Below are positions 33,612 to 41,720 of a DNA stretch of 64,000 nucleotides, piece by piece. Both the position numbers and the translations under genes were made by a program. The DNA comes from an uncultured Bacteroidota bacterium (lineage in GTDB: Bacteria > Bacteroidota > Bacteroidia > Chitinophagales > Chitinophagaceae): positions 1 to 64,000 of the forward strand of contig CAILLK010000085.1 of assembly GCA_903835005.1 (NCBI GenBank), written 5' to 3'. Below the pieces are notes generated by a model. The model did no database searches. It was not told where the DNA came from and saw nothing but the letters and a program-made list of their open reading frames with translations. Within the stretch, counting starts at the first letter, position 1, and each line of letters starts with the position of its first letter.

Positions 33612-34100
33612 TTATTTTAACCAAAATTGGTCGGGCCAATCATTATCTATTTTCAGTATTCTTTTTGTCCTCTTCACCACAGTCATCAGGGCTCGCGGAT
33701 CAGCAGAATTTTCAATGACATTAAATAATTCCTTTTCCTCAAAATATATATGCTCTGTAAGGAATTCAGCAAATCCTTTTAAAAACTCTGCCGTGAGCTT
33801 GTAATTGCATTCAAGATATTCGATGCGTACCCTTACGCCTTCATGCTGCAATTCCGCCTTCCTGCGTTCAGGATTATCAGCCGCTATCAGAGGATAAATG
33901 AAATCCTCTTCTTCCTGGAAATGTGGGTCAATGAAATTATAGAAATAATAAAGCACATAAGCCTTAATCCGGTCAAGGGAGATGTCTTTTTTTAAGCCAT
34001 TGTTTATTTTCCAGCTTAACAGAAGCCCGTCATGATGCTCCCTGGTTAGCCTCAGGTTTTCTTGGGCGCGCCCTGTTTGTTTTTGTTTTGTAATACGCAT
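33612..34100 (-). CDS. Hemerythrin HHE-domain protein
   Basis: 162 residues of four-helix-bundle hemerythrin type. Candidate di-iron ligands are H22/H23 in 'LTREHHDGLLL', His and Glu in 'PHFQEEEDFIYPLI', His in 'LQHEGVR' and 'LTEHIYFEEKELF'. Such cytoplasmic proteins bind O2 or NO or help repair iron-sulfur centres. It lies 17 bp upstream of the Rrf2 regulator on the same strand, so the three genes from 34100 to 31917 probably form one operon for nitrosative stress. Confidence 0.82.
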   Translation of the reverse strand: MRITKQKQTGRAQENLRLTREHHDGLLLSWKINNGLKKDISLDRIKAYVLYYFYNFIDPHFQEEEDFIYPLIAADNPERRKAELQHEGVRVRIEYLECNYKLTAEFLKGFAEFLTEHIYFEEKELFNVIENSADPRALMTVVKRTKRILKIDNDWPDQFWLK

Positions 34101-34205
34101 AACACAGACGTTTTTGAAGTAATTCCTATAAAGACCGTATTATCTTTTTTTGGAAAAATATATCAGCAACACATTGCAATACTACATTGATTCAAAAACA
34201 CGATT

Positions 34206-34221
34206 TATGAACTTAATCATA
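34206..34221. promoter_or_regulatory. CRP/FNR-type palindrome between the hemerythrin and osmC genes
   Basis: TATGA-ACTTAA-TCATA, a perfect 5-bp arm palindrome, 106 bp from the hemerythrin start and 138 bp from the osmC start. It could serve either or both divergent genes. Confidence 0.5.
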
Positions 34222-34358
34222 TGGATAAATGATAATAGTCATGATTTACGGACTCGAAGTTTCAGTACTTTGTTTCTGCTAAGGATTCTGTATTTATGCC
34301 ATTACAAAACGATCCATGTGGCAGGAATTATTGAGAACCTTCAATTAAAATTGACGAA

Positions 34359-34796
34359 ATGAGCATTGAACATAGTTACGAAGTAGACCTCAACTGGATA
34401 CAGGACAGAATAGGTATTTTGTATTCCCCCGAATTGAACGATGAAATGCAGGTTGCCACTCCTCCACAGTTCCCGAAAGGCATTGATAAAGTATGGAGTC
34501 CGGAGCATCTTTTTACTGCCGCGGTTAACAGTTGCCTGATGACTACTTTTCTCTCCATAGCCGAAAATTCAAAACTGGAGTTTAAAAAATTCAGTTCCAA
34601 ATCATATGGCAAGCTGGAGATTGTAGATGGCCGGTACATAATGAGCGAGATTACGCTGGTACCCTCACTGACTATACTAAAGGAGGAAGACATGGAGAAG
34701 GCTGTGAAGGTGCTCAATAAATCAGAAGCAGCTTGTCTCATTTCTAATTCCGTTAAGTCGAAAATTATTTTCCGGCCCGATATTAAAGTTGCGTAA
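34359..34796 (+). CDS. OsmC/Ohr family protein
   Basis: 145 residues. The OsmC fold is indicated by 'WSPEHLFTAAVNSCLMTTFLSIAENSKLEFKKFSSKSYGKLEIVDGRYIMSEITLVPSLTI' and a second region 'KAVKVLNKSEAACLISNSVKSKI'. The two Cys (in 'VNSCLM' and 'EAACLIS') are the expected peroxidatic and resolving residues of organic hydroperoxide reductases. It stands alone on the forward strand between NO-related genes and ends at a strong terminator. Confidence 0.85.
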   Translation: MSIEHSYEVDLNWIQDRIGILYSPELNDEMQVATPPQFPKGIDKVWSPEHLFTAAVNSCLMTTFLSIAENSKLEFKKFSSKSYGKLEIVDGRYIMSEITLVPSLTILKEEDMEKAVKVLNKSEAACLISNSVKSKIIFRPDIKVA

Positions 34797-34816
34797 TAGG
34801 CATAAACTTTAAGGTG

Positions 34817-34849
34817 AAAATGCTTCCTTTTATTTGAAGGAAGCATTTT
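34817..34849. terminator. Bidirectional terminator between osmC and norB
   Basis: AAAATGCTTCCTT / AAGGAAGCATTTT (13-bp stem, 7-base loop) followed by further T on the forward strand and preceded by A-rich sequence for the reverse strand. It sits between two convergent genes. Confidence 0.85.
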
Positions 34850-34850
34850 T

Positions 34851-36170
34851 TTATGCTTCTTTGCAACGGATTGCCTGGATAATGTAAACTACAGATATGA
34901 TCCCCAGACTGATCACAACACCAATGCCGGCTACAGAAAAAGTTTTCAACGCAGGCATAACCGGTAGCATTATCTCCTGAAAGCTGGTCATATTAAGCAC
35001 CACTGACCGGTAGCCCTTTATAACACCCGCCGCAATCAATGCTATCCAGAATATAAACAGACTAAACTGGCATAACCAGAAATTAAACCTGATAGTTTTT
35101 CTCAGTTGCTCACTTTTCTGGTCTATGCCTAAAATATAACTGAAGCTTGCCAGCAAAATCATGGTATTGATACCAATTGTTGCCCCCATTGAATGTGCCA
35201 CTGTTATATGGGTACCATGTGTATACCTGTTTATAGCCGGCACCGACATTGCCAGTGTAAGCAAGAGATTGGCAAATACCCAGAATTCCGAAGCTATAAT
35301 AAACCGGTAAGTTATCAGGTGCTTTAATTTCCGCCCCTCCTCCAAAGTTTTCCGGAAACCCTGAATCATTCTTATCAGAAACACCCATTCCGTCATACTG
35401 ATGATATAAGAAGTATCCCTGATCCATGAGGCTGCAGGCGCGTTGTATATGTGGTGCCCCCAGTTGAACATCAGGTTGGTGAGGCCAAGCAGGTAAAAGA
35501 AAAATACGGTTTTGCCCTGCGCTTTCTTTCCATCACCACTTATCTTAACCATCAGGTAAAGTGAGGTGCCATAGATCATCTGGTTCCAGGCGCCTACAGT
35601 TGCGCCATTCGCCTTCCACTGGATAGTAAGCTCCCTCAGGTACGATTGCCGGAACCACGGCACTAGCCACAGGTTCTGCTCAATAAAAGTAATAAGAAAG
35701 AAGAAAATACCCGTTGTCCACATCCATACATAAATGGGCTTGTTGCCCCTGGTTTTCAGAAGAGGAATAAAATAAGCGCACATAAGCAATAGCCAGCTTA
35801 TAAGAAGTGGCAAACCAAGCACCGGGGGAAATTCCCAATACTCTCTGCCACCGAATTTTTTGAGGCCATAACATACAAATATTGCTATGATGGTACCAAT
35901 CCAGGTATAAATAAACAACTGAGCAAAAATATTGTCGCTCTTCGTTTCAGGAAATGCTTCCTTTTTATAATGAAGGATACCACACGTAGCTGCTGAAATG
36001 ATCCAGAAAAGAGCAGCTGATACATGAAATGGCCTGAGCTGGTAAAATGGTAGAAATTTATTGTAAGTCTCCGGGTATAAAAAAGCCCATGATGCTACTA
36101 ATCCGAAAAGGACAGCAGCTGATAATAAGCAAAGCGATGTAATTAAATATAGCCTAAGGTATTTTTGCAT
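34851..36170 (-). CDS. norB: Nitric oxide reductase large subunit-like (NorB family), atypical ligand set
   Basis: 439 residues, about 12 membrane helices. NorB features are the helix II 'LRPFHVSAALFW' His, 'NWGHHIYN' (two FeB-type His) and 'THGTHITVAHSMGATIG' (heme b3 His). Against a Pseudomonas cNOR recalled from memory, the usual HLWVEG helix reads 'NGATVGAW', lacking the third FeB His and the Glu, and the AHGH heme b ligand reads AHSM. It follows norC with a one-base overlap. The family is clear; whether the protein reduces NO in the canonical way is not. Confidence 0.75.
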   Translation of the reverse strand: MQKYLRLYLITSLCLLSAAVLFGLVASWAFLYPETYNKFLPFYQLRPFHVSAALFWIISAATCGILHYKKEAFPETKSDNIFAQLFIYTWIGTIIAIFVCYGLKKFGGREYWEFPPVLGLPLLISWLLLMCAYFIPLLKTRGNKPIYVWMWTTGIFFFLITFIEQNLWLVPWFRQSYLRELTIQWKANGATVGAWNQMIYGTSLYLMVKISGDGKKAQGKTVFFFYLLGLTNLMFNWGHHIYNAPAASWIRDTSYIISMTEWVFLIRMIQGFRKTLEEGRKLKHLITYRFIIASEFWVFANLLLTLAMSVPAINRYTHGTHITVAHSMGATIGINTMILLASFSYILGIDQKSEQLRKTIRFNFWLCQFSLFIFWIALIAAGVIKGYRSVVLNMTSFQEIMLPVMPALKTFSVAGIGVVISLGIISVVYIIQAIRCKEA

Positions 36171-36577
36171 CAGTTATCCAGGTTATAATTTCCTGTCCAT
36201 GTTACAGACTCTTTTGGCACCCTCGACTTTCCGCTTTTGTCCACCCATTTAAGAAATGCAACCAGGTTATTGGTTTCCGAATCACTCAATTGAAAGTTGG
36301 GCATTTTACCGGTGCCATATTGAATAAATATTTTCAGGTACTTATCATCCTTGCCCGGTGCTGATGCGGCATTGGTTAAATCGGGACCCAGGTAACCACC
36401 CAGTCCGTATATCTGGTGGCAGCTCTGGCAATTCTTCTGCTGCCATGTGTTCCAACCTGCAACTACAGACTTATCAGGGCTGGTCACGGGCAATCTGCTT
36501 TTATCGCAATTGCTGTAAACAAAGCACGAATAAACCAGGAAAACAACAAATAACACAAGCCACAACCGGAACATCAT
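36170..36577 (-). CDS. norC: Nitric oxide reductase cytochrome c subunit (NorC-like)
   Basis: 135 residues from the ATG at 36577 (open frame to 36613). One N-terminal membrane helix 'MMFRLWLVLFVVFLVYSCFVY' anchors a periplasmic mono-heme cytochrome with 'WQQKNCQSCHQIYGLGGYLGPDLTN', a strong NorC signature, and a late 'KMPNF' Met ligand. It donates electrons to the NorB subunit encoded immediately downstream. A CRP/FNR-type palindrome lies about 90 bp upstream. Confidence 0.88.
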   Translation of the reverse strand: MMFRLWLVLFVVFLVYSCFVYSNCDKSRLPVTSPDKSVVAGWNTWQQKNCQSCHQIYGLGGYLGPDLTNAASAPGKDDKYLKIFIQYGTGKMPNFQLSDSETNNLVAFLKWVDKSGKSRVPKESVTWTGNYNLDN

Positions 36578-36656
36578 AGACTCAGATTTCAATGCTAACC
36601 AAGACACATACACAACGAAATTCGACTACCAAAAGTAGGGTTTGACTTGCTCCTGT

Positions 36657-36676
36657 TTTATGATTTAAGTCATAAA
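36657..36676 (-). promoter_or_regulatory. CRP/FNR-type palindrome upstream of norCB
   Basis: TTTATGA-TTTAAG-TCATAAA, 7-bp perfect arms with a 6-base spacer, centred about 90 bp before the norC start. This is the best copy of the recurring ATGA-N6-TCAT motif. Confidence 0.6.
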
Positions 36677-36712
36677 TAAAACTGGCAGCCTTCTTTACCA
36701 GTATGTTATCTT

Positions 36713-38542
36713 CTAAACTGCTGACGTAACAGGAGCCAGATTGAAAGAGAAATTCTGCGTGCTGATTGCTGCTGCAGCCTTCTCCAGTTCATCCTTCATT
36801 GTGGCTATATACTGACTGCTTTCTTTTTTAAACGATAAAACCAGCTCATTATAATAATCAATACCATCCAGCAGGTTTTTCTTATAAGCCTGTAATTGCT
36901 TTACCTGCTTGGGGTTCAGTCCCAGGTTAGCTTCGCTGATTTTCTTTTTGAAATGATCTATGTAAAGGTTCAGTTCATTTATAAACATATTCGGCCGGTA
37001 CATGGTATTCAACAGATTAATGCGGCCATAAATATGCCCTACCATTTCAGTAAGAGAAAAAGTCCCGGAGAAATAAGCCAGGTTAGGACCCGGGCAAATA
37101 GCCACTGCCGATAAATTGTGCGACAAGCTGATGTGGTCCTTCAGTAATACCGATGCACCTAAACCTTCACACAGGCAGTCTTTCTCAGTAATTTTTTCCA
37201 TTTCAGCTTCAAACGCTGAGGTTGATAGATTAAGGCTTTTCAGTTGTTTTATTTTAAGGTCCTGGTACTCTCTCGAGGCTATACAAATTGGAGATTCGGT
37301 AAATTCTGTATTGGTAGCCAGAAACTTTTTATAACAAGGACTACCAGGCCTGTTTTTATCAATCCGCTCATGCCTTTGTTGTTCAGATGTGCTTTTATGA
37401 AAGTTATTGAATGCAATACCCAGTGGAGACGCGTAGCTCACATAGTAGTCTTCTTTTTTTGCATTTGCCAGTTTCTGCAATGTTTCTTCTTCAACATTGG
37501 TTGCTTCGGGCACCAGCAGAAAGGGGCTGCCCCAGCCAGTACCGTCAAGCACATAATGCTCCAGCAGAAAATTGTTTTCATTTGCCGTTCCAATGCCACC
37601 CTGCACGGTTATCCTTATTTTCGGTTGCTCTTTATATTGTGTCAGGTCTTTCAACTCAATGGCGGCATTACATAATTCAAAGATTTCGGATGCCAGTTCT
37701 TCTCTTTTGTTTTTGAATTCTTCCAGTATAGGTCCCAGTAGCAAGCCCTCGGTTGGAAAGGCGTGGCCTCCGCAGTTAAGCCCCGATTCAATCCGGAATT
37801 CAGATATCCAAAGTCCTTTTTTGGCCAGTAATTTCCCCTGCACCAGCGCCGACCGGTAATCGCTCACCTTCAGAATTATCTTCTTTTTCAGTTGCCCGTT
37901 TTCATCCGGGTAGAAATCGCTGAACTGCTCTATGTAATTATACAACCTGGGATTGTAACCAGCTGAAAAGACAATAGATGAACTCAGTTCGCTCACTGCA
38001 AACCCCCTGAAAGCAGCCAATGCATCCGAATAACCATTGGGCAATATTCTACCCTGTTCGTCATAATTGTCCCTGTCTAGTTTTGACATTACATTTACAT
38101 CAATGGCACCGGCAGTAATATTTTGCCTCAACCTTTCCTGTAAACCTTCTTTCTGCGGCCCGTCTGCCAGGTTCATCATGGTCAGGTAAAGTACTTTCAG
38201 CTCATTCTCATCTGGCAGCAGATCAAAATATTTTGAGAGGTCATTAGCCTCATTAAACGGCATTCTGCGAACCGCTTCCACCTGCATACTTACAATTTTA
38301 TTTATCAGGTTAAGATAAGCGGTGATTCTCTTTGCACGATGATCTTCTTCCTTTTCCGGTATCGGATCATAACTTATGCCCGACTGAATGGAGTGGTATT
38401 CACGCATTTTCTCTATAAGCTGATCATCCATTATAGACAGGACAGAAGATATTCCATAACGGGCTACCTTTAGCGGAGTATCAATACTGTACCCGATCCC
38501 TAAAACAGGTATGTGAAAGCTATGCAATGCAGTTTGGTTCAT
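36713..38542 (-). CDS. Large conserved protein of unknown function, possible TIM-barrel (nitronate-monooxygenase-like) part
   Basis: 609 residues from the ATG at 38542; the frame extends 22 codons upstream as a hydrophobic stretch, but 'FHIPVLGIGYSIDTPLKVARYGISSVLSIMDD' looks like the true N-terminus. The middle 'ITVQGGIGTANENNFLLEHYVLDGTGWGSPFLLVPEATNV' resembles the phosphate-binding end of FMN TIM barrels, and 'NRPGSPCYKKFLATNTEF' and 'SPICIASREYQ' contain two conserved-looking Cys. No known name is recognised. Its position beside norCB and an upstream CRP/FNR-like site suggest a role in nitrogen-oxide metabolism. Confidence 0.5.
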   Translation of the reverse strand: MNQTALHSFHIPVLGIGYSIDTPLKVARYGISSVLSIMDDQLIEKMREYHSIQSGISYDPIPEKEEDHRAKRITAYLNLINKIVSMQVEAVRRMPFNEANDLSKYFDLLPDENELKVLYLTMMNLADGPQKEGLQERLRQNITAGAIDVNVMSKLDRDNYDEQGRILPNGYSDALAAFRGFAVSELSSSIVFSAGYNPRLYNYIEQFSDFYPDENGQLKKKIILKVSDYRSALVQGKLLAKKGLWISEFRIESGLNCGGHAFPTEGLLLGPILEEFKNKREELASEIFELCNAAIELKDLTQYKEQPKIRITVQGGIGTANENNFLLEHYVLDGTGWGSPFLLVPEATNVEEETLQKLANAKKEDYYVSYASPLGIAFNNFHKSTSEQQRHERIDKNRPGSPCYKKFLATNTEFTESPICIASREYQDLKIKQLKSLNLSTSAFEAEMEKITEKDCLCEGLGASVLLKDHISLSHNLSAVAICPGPNLAYFSGTFSLTEMVGHIYGRINLLNTMYRPNMFINELNLYIDHFKKKISEANLGLNPKQVKQLQAYKKNLLDGIDYYNELVLSFKKESSQYIATMKDELEKAAAAISTQNFSFNLAPVTSAV

Positions 38543-38626
38543 TTTAGTTTTGAATTTGGTAAAAACAGTGGCCAGGATAATAAGTAAAAAATAAAGCAAA
38601 TATCGCATTATTCATAATGAGTATAA

Positions 38627-38640
38627 CTGATAAAGATCAT
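38627..38640 (-). promoter_or_regulatory. Weaker CRP/FNR-type site upstream of the 609-residue protein gene
   Basis: CTGATAAAGATCAT keeps TGA-N6-TCA with one mismatched outer base and lies 85-98 bp before the start at 38542, a distance similar to that at norC. Confidence 0.35.
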
Positions 38641-38714
38641 AAGATTTAATGACAGGTATCAGGCTATAAAACCATCCTTGAACTCAATTTTACACATTAT
38701 TTAAATATTCTGAT

Positions 38715-39188
38715 TTGCCTGCTATCCCAAGATTAACTTCAAAATCCCCGTCTGAATCCGAAACTATAATGACCGAAGTTGTGTATCCCAACGACACTAA
38801 CCCTATGGGTATGCTGAACGGGGGCAAACTGGTGCAATGGATGGATACAGCCTCGGCTGTATGCGCTCAGACCCATGCCGAAAGAATTGCGGCTACTGTT
38901 TCTCTGGACAAAGTAGTGTTCAAAAGTCCCGCCCGGATTGGTGATATTATTACCATAAAAGCCCGGATTACCCGGGCATTCAACTCATCAATGGAAATAT
39001 TTGTTCAGGCCTGGTCTCGTAAAGTCCTGAGCCGCGAAACCAAACTGATCAATGAAGCTTACTTCTCTTTTGTGGCCCTCGATGAGCAGGCAAAACCCAT
39101 TGTTATACCTAAAGTTAAACCGGGTACTGCTGAAGAAAAGCTGCATTACAGACAAGCGCTGGTCAGAAAAAATAACCGCAACAACTAG
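38715..39188 (+). CDS. Acyl-CoA thioesterase, hotdog fold
   Basis: 157 residues with the YciA/BFIT-type motif 'VVYPNDTNPMGMLNGGKLVQWMDTASAVCAQTHA', where N and D belong to the active site, followed by 'VSLDKVVFKSPARIGDIITIKARI'. It hydrolyses acyl-CoA esters in the cytoplasm. The start is taken as TTG at 38715 because family members carry ~18 residues before 'MTEVVYP'; an ATG at 38769 is the alternative. It ends 7 bp before queD. Confidence 0.88.
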   Translation: MPAIPRLTSKSPSESETIMTEVVYPNDTNPMGMLNGGKLVQWMDTASAVCAQTHAERIAATVSLDKVVFKSPARIGDIITIKARITRAFNSSMEIFVQAWSRKVLSRETKLINEAYFSFVALDEQAKPIVIPKVKPGTAEEKLHYRQALVRKNNRNN

Positions 39189-39195
39189 CTACGCA

Positions 39196-39549
39196 ATGAT
39201 TATTTTTAAACAATTCACTTTTGATGCTGCGCATTTCCTGCCCAATGTACCTGAAGCCCACAAATGCAGGGAAATCCACGGGCATACCTACAAGCTCATA
39301 GTTTATGTAGAAGGGCCGGTAGATGAGTACTCCGGCTGGGTAATTGATTTTGCAAAACTGAAGAATGAGGTCAACAGTATACTGGATAAATTGGATCACA
39401 AATTCCTCAATAAAGTGGAAGGCCTCGGAAACCCAACCTGCGAATTAATGGCTGTCTGGCTCTGGAAACAGATAAAACCAATGATACCCGAACTTAAAAA
39501 AATTGAACTTCATGAAACGCCCACTTCGGGGGTGATTTATGAAGGATAG
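39196..39549 (+). CDS. queD: 6-carboxy-5,6,7,8-tetrahydropterin synthase
   Basis: 117 residues that follow the E. coli QueD pattern closely: 'FKQFTFDAAHFLPNVPEAHKCREIHGHTY' gives H13, C24, H28 and H30 (C-x3-HGH), then 'GWVIDFAKLK', 'KLDHKFLN' and 'ELHETPTSGVIYEG'. It converts dihydroneopterin triphosphate to 6-carboxy-tetrahydropterin for queuosine synthesis. The ATG at 39196 is chosen over an open upstream frame. queC, queE and queF are not in the window. Confidence 0.93.
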   Translation: MIIFKQFTFDAAHFLPNVPEAHKCREIHGHTYKLIVYVEGPVDEYSGWVIDFAKLKNEVNSILDKLDHKFLNKVEGLGNPTCELMAVWLWKQIKPMIPELKKIELHETPTSGVIYEG

Positions 39550-39565
39550 TAATTATCAGGTAATA

Positions 39566-39602
39566 TTAGGTGTCCCACACCTTTGAGGCTTGGGACACCT
39601 AA
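39566..39602. terminator. Hairpin between the convergent queD and hemN genes
   Basis: A 12-bp perfect stem TTAGGTGTCCCA / TGGGACACCTAA with a 13-base loop, 17 bp after the queD stop and 11 bp after the hemN stop. There is no T-run. Confidence 0.6.
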
Positions 39603-39612
39603 GTGCATTAAA

Positions 39613-40977
39613 TCATATCGCCCTGCTGAATATCTTTTTCTCATCAACCGCTTTATTCTTCTGTATATACAAGTCGAATGCACAGCAGATATTGCGGATG
39701 AAATTTTTGCCCAGTGGTGTAACCTTTACACTACAATTGCCAACCAAAATCAGTTCATCCGTTTCCAGCTTCCTCAGTTCAGACATACAATAGGTTTTAA
39801 TGGTCTCCAGGTCCTGTGACTGAAATGTAGTAGTTCCTCTGCAAATGATATCCAGTATATACTTCCCGAACCGCACATCTTCTTCCGAGAGGAAGAACCC
39901 TTTCTCTACGGCCAGGGTATTGCTTTTGATATGCTGGTAATAATTGTTCAGTGTCTTTGCGTTTTGAGCAAATGCGCTGCCAGTGCTGCTGATGCTCGAT
40001 ACACCAAGACCCACAAGTATATTGGTAGCCTGAGTGGTATACCCCATAAAGTTACGGTGCAGCCTGCCCTCAGTCGATGCTACATAAAGGTCATCAGTTG
40101 GCAATGCAAAATGGTCCATTCCAATGTCCACATATCCATTCTCAATAAACAATTCCTTGCCTGTCCGGTACAGCTCCAGTTTTTCGCCTGCACCGGGCAA
40201 GTCATTATCATTAAACAAGCGCTGGCCGCGGCTGGTCCATGGCACATGGGCATAACTGTAAAAAGCCACCCTGTCAGGACGTTGACTTATTACCTGCTCT
40301 ATAGTATGTATCATACCGGCAATGGTCTGCCTGGGCAAGCCATAAATCAGGTCATAATTTACCGACAGGTAGCCTATTTCCCGTGCAGTCCTGGTAGCCT
40401 GCTCAACATTTGCAAACGGCTGAATCCGGTTTATGATACGCTGCACTTCAGGGTCATTATCCTGCACTCCATAGCTTACCCGCCTGAAACCAAGATCATA
40501 CAGTTTCTGCAGGTGCGCCCTGGTGGTATTATTGGGGTGCCCCTCAAAACTGAATTCGTGTTCAGGATGTATGATGGCTGTTTTATAAATACTGGTCAGT
40601 AATTTTTCAAGGTTCTCAGGCGAGAAGAAAGTAGGCGTGCCGCCTCCCAGGTGCAGTTCCCTGATTACAGGTGTCTCCTTCATCAGTCCGCAGTATATAG
40701 CCCATTCAGCCAGTATAGCGCCTATGTAATCAATTTCCTCGCCGTGGTTAGTCGTGATCCTTTTATTGCAGCCGCAATAGGTGCAGAGCGATTCGCAAAA
40801 TGGCAAATGAATATACAGGCTGATCCCTTTCTGTTGATTGCTGGCCTCAAACTCTTTCCTGAAAGCTCCTTCCCAGTCCTTTACTTCTATATGTTCGTTC
40901 CAGGCAGGCACTGTAGGGTAGCTTGTGTATCTGGGCACCTGCACATTATACTTTTGTAATAAATCAGGATTAAGCAT
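39613..40977 (-). CDS. hemN: Oxygen-independent coproporphyrinogen III oxidase
   Basis: 454 residues from the ATG at 40977. Radical-SAM cluster cysteines C61, C65 and C68 appear in 'PFCESLCTYCGC', with HemN-specific C70. Other signatures are 'VPRYTSYPTVPAW' at the N-terminus, 'LHLGGGTPTFF', 'FRRVSYGVQDNDPEVQ', 'YDLIYGLPRQT' and 'GMDHFALPTDDL'. It makes protoporphyrinogen IX precursors for heme without oxygen, in line with the anaerobic respiratory genes around it. Confidence 0.96.
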   Translation of the reverse strand: MLNPDLLQKYNVQVPRYTSYPTVPAWNEHIEVKDWEGAFRKEFEASNQQKGISLYIHLPFCESLCTYCGCNKRITTNHGEEIDYIGAILAEWAIYCGLMKETPVIRELHLGGGTPTFFSPENLEKLLTSIYKTAIIHPEHEFSFEGHPNNTTRAHLQKLYDLGFRRVSYGVQDNDPEVQRIINRIQPFANVEQATRTAREIGYLSVNYDLIYGLPRQTIAGMIHTIEQVISQRPDRVAFYSYAHVPWTSRGQRLFNDNDLPGAGEKLELYRTGKELFIENGYVDIGMDHFALPTDDLYVASTEGRLHRNFMGYTTQATNILVGLGVSSISSTGSAFAQNAKTLNNYYQHIKSNTLAVEKGFFLSEEDVRFGKYILDIICRGTTTFQSQDLETIKTYCMSELRKLETDELILVGNCSVKVTPLGKNFIRNICCAFDLYIQKNKAVDEKKIFSRAI

Positions 40978-41022
40978 GGCTAATAATTTGAGCAAAAATA
41001 ACCGCCAGCAGCGGCATATATT

Positions 41023-41036
41023 ATGATTGCAATCAT
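41023..41036 (-). promoter_or_regulatory. CRP/FNR-type palindrome upstream of hemN
   Basis: ATGATTGCAATCAT is a perfect 14-bp palindrome centred 52 bp before the hemN start, a usual activator distance. hemN is a classical FNR/DNR target in other phyla. Confidence 0.55.
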
Positions 41037-41122
41037 CTTGATTCTCTGATAATGGTCAGTTTTGGTATATGCGGAAATATTAAAAAGCGTTTTGAAACGC
41101 ATCGTGAATGTATGCCGGAAAA

Positions 41123-41713
41123 TTAAGCCTCGGATTTATCCGCATTTAACAGCAGGTTGATAAAAAGATATATCAGGAAAAATAAAAACATAAGCCCGGC
41201 TGTGAGGCTTAAAAAGGCATATACCACAAACAGCAGATAATCTCTGGCATTATTTTTCCGTATGTTATTAATGCCAACTGATTCTCGGAGTTCACCTACA
41301 GTTTTATTTAGCAAGGTGTCATTATAAGCTATAGAATGGTAAAGATTGGATGTCACAGCCCGGCCCTTCATGAATGCCTGAAATAATGCCCCGGGAAAGA
41401 AGAACAAACCATACATAAACGAGCCGAAATTCAATATCCATGCTTCCATATACCGGCCGCAACCGGAAGCAATTTCCCAACCTCCTATTTGTGCTTCACC
41501 TTTCAGATTTGCTTTGTACTCTGTGAGCAGGTGATGAATGTCATGAATTTTTACCGCAGCTATTCTACCCTTGTTATTGGGTACAGGGATATAAACAGGC
41601 CCCACCTTTATCTTAAAGTACTTCAATGTGTAGCCCCCGTCCACAAAATGGTATTTTGAGAAATACACCTGTAAGGCGTCCTTAATTTTCCAGGAATCGG
41701 GATATTCGCTCAT
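41123..41713 (-). CDS. Membrane protein with the Coq4 HDxxH-x11-E motif
   Basis: 196 residues. 'KIHDIHHLLTEYKANLKGEAQIGGWEIASG' contains H-D-x-x-H followed by exactly 11 residues and E, the metal-binding signature of Coq4, a ubiquinone biosynthesis protein; Coq4 continues similarly with 'GEVALQAFELAQ'. The middle is hydrophobic ('FGSFMYGLFFFPGALFQAF') and the C-terminus holds one or two membrane helices ('YLLFVVYAFLSLTAGLMFLFFLIYLFINLLL'). The window otherwise indicates a menaquinone organism, so the substrate is unknown. It lies 7 bp after a PPOx-like gene. Confidence 0.65.
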   Translation of the reverse strand: MSEYPDSWKIKDALQVYFSKYHFVDGGYTLKYFKIKVGPVYIPVPNNKGRIAAVKIHDIHHLLTEYKANLKGEAQIGGWEIASGCGRYMEAWILNFGSFMYGLFFFPGALFQAFMKGRAVTSNLYHSIAYNDTLLNKTVGELRESVGINNIRKNNARDYLLFVVYAFLSLTAGLMFLFFLIYLFINLLLNADKSEA

Positions 41714-41720
41714 TTTGATT

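Noticed and set aside
34150-34362. 70-codon forward frame overlapping osmC by 4 bp
   Set aside because: It starts with TTG, has no recognisable family and covers the regulatory palindrome between divergent genes; the overlap looks fortuitous.
36713-38608. Membrane-anchored version of the 609-residue protein starting at 38608
   Set aside because: The extra 22 residues are hydrophobic, but the ATG at 38542 precedes the apparent start of the folded domain; the upstream part more likely belongs to the leader.
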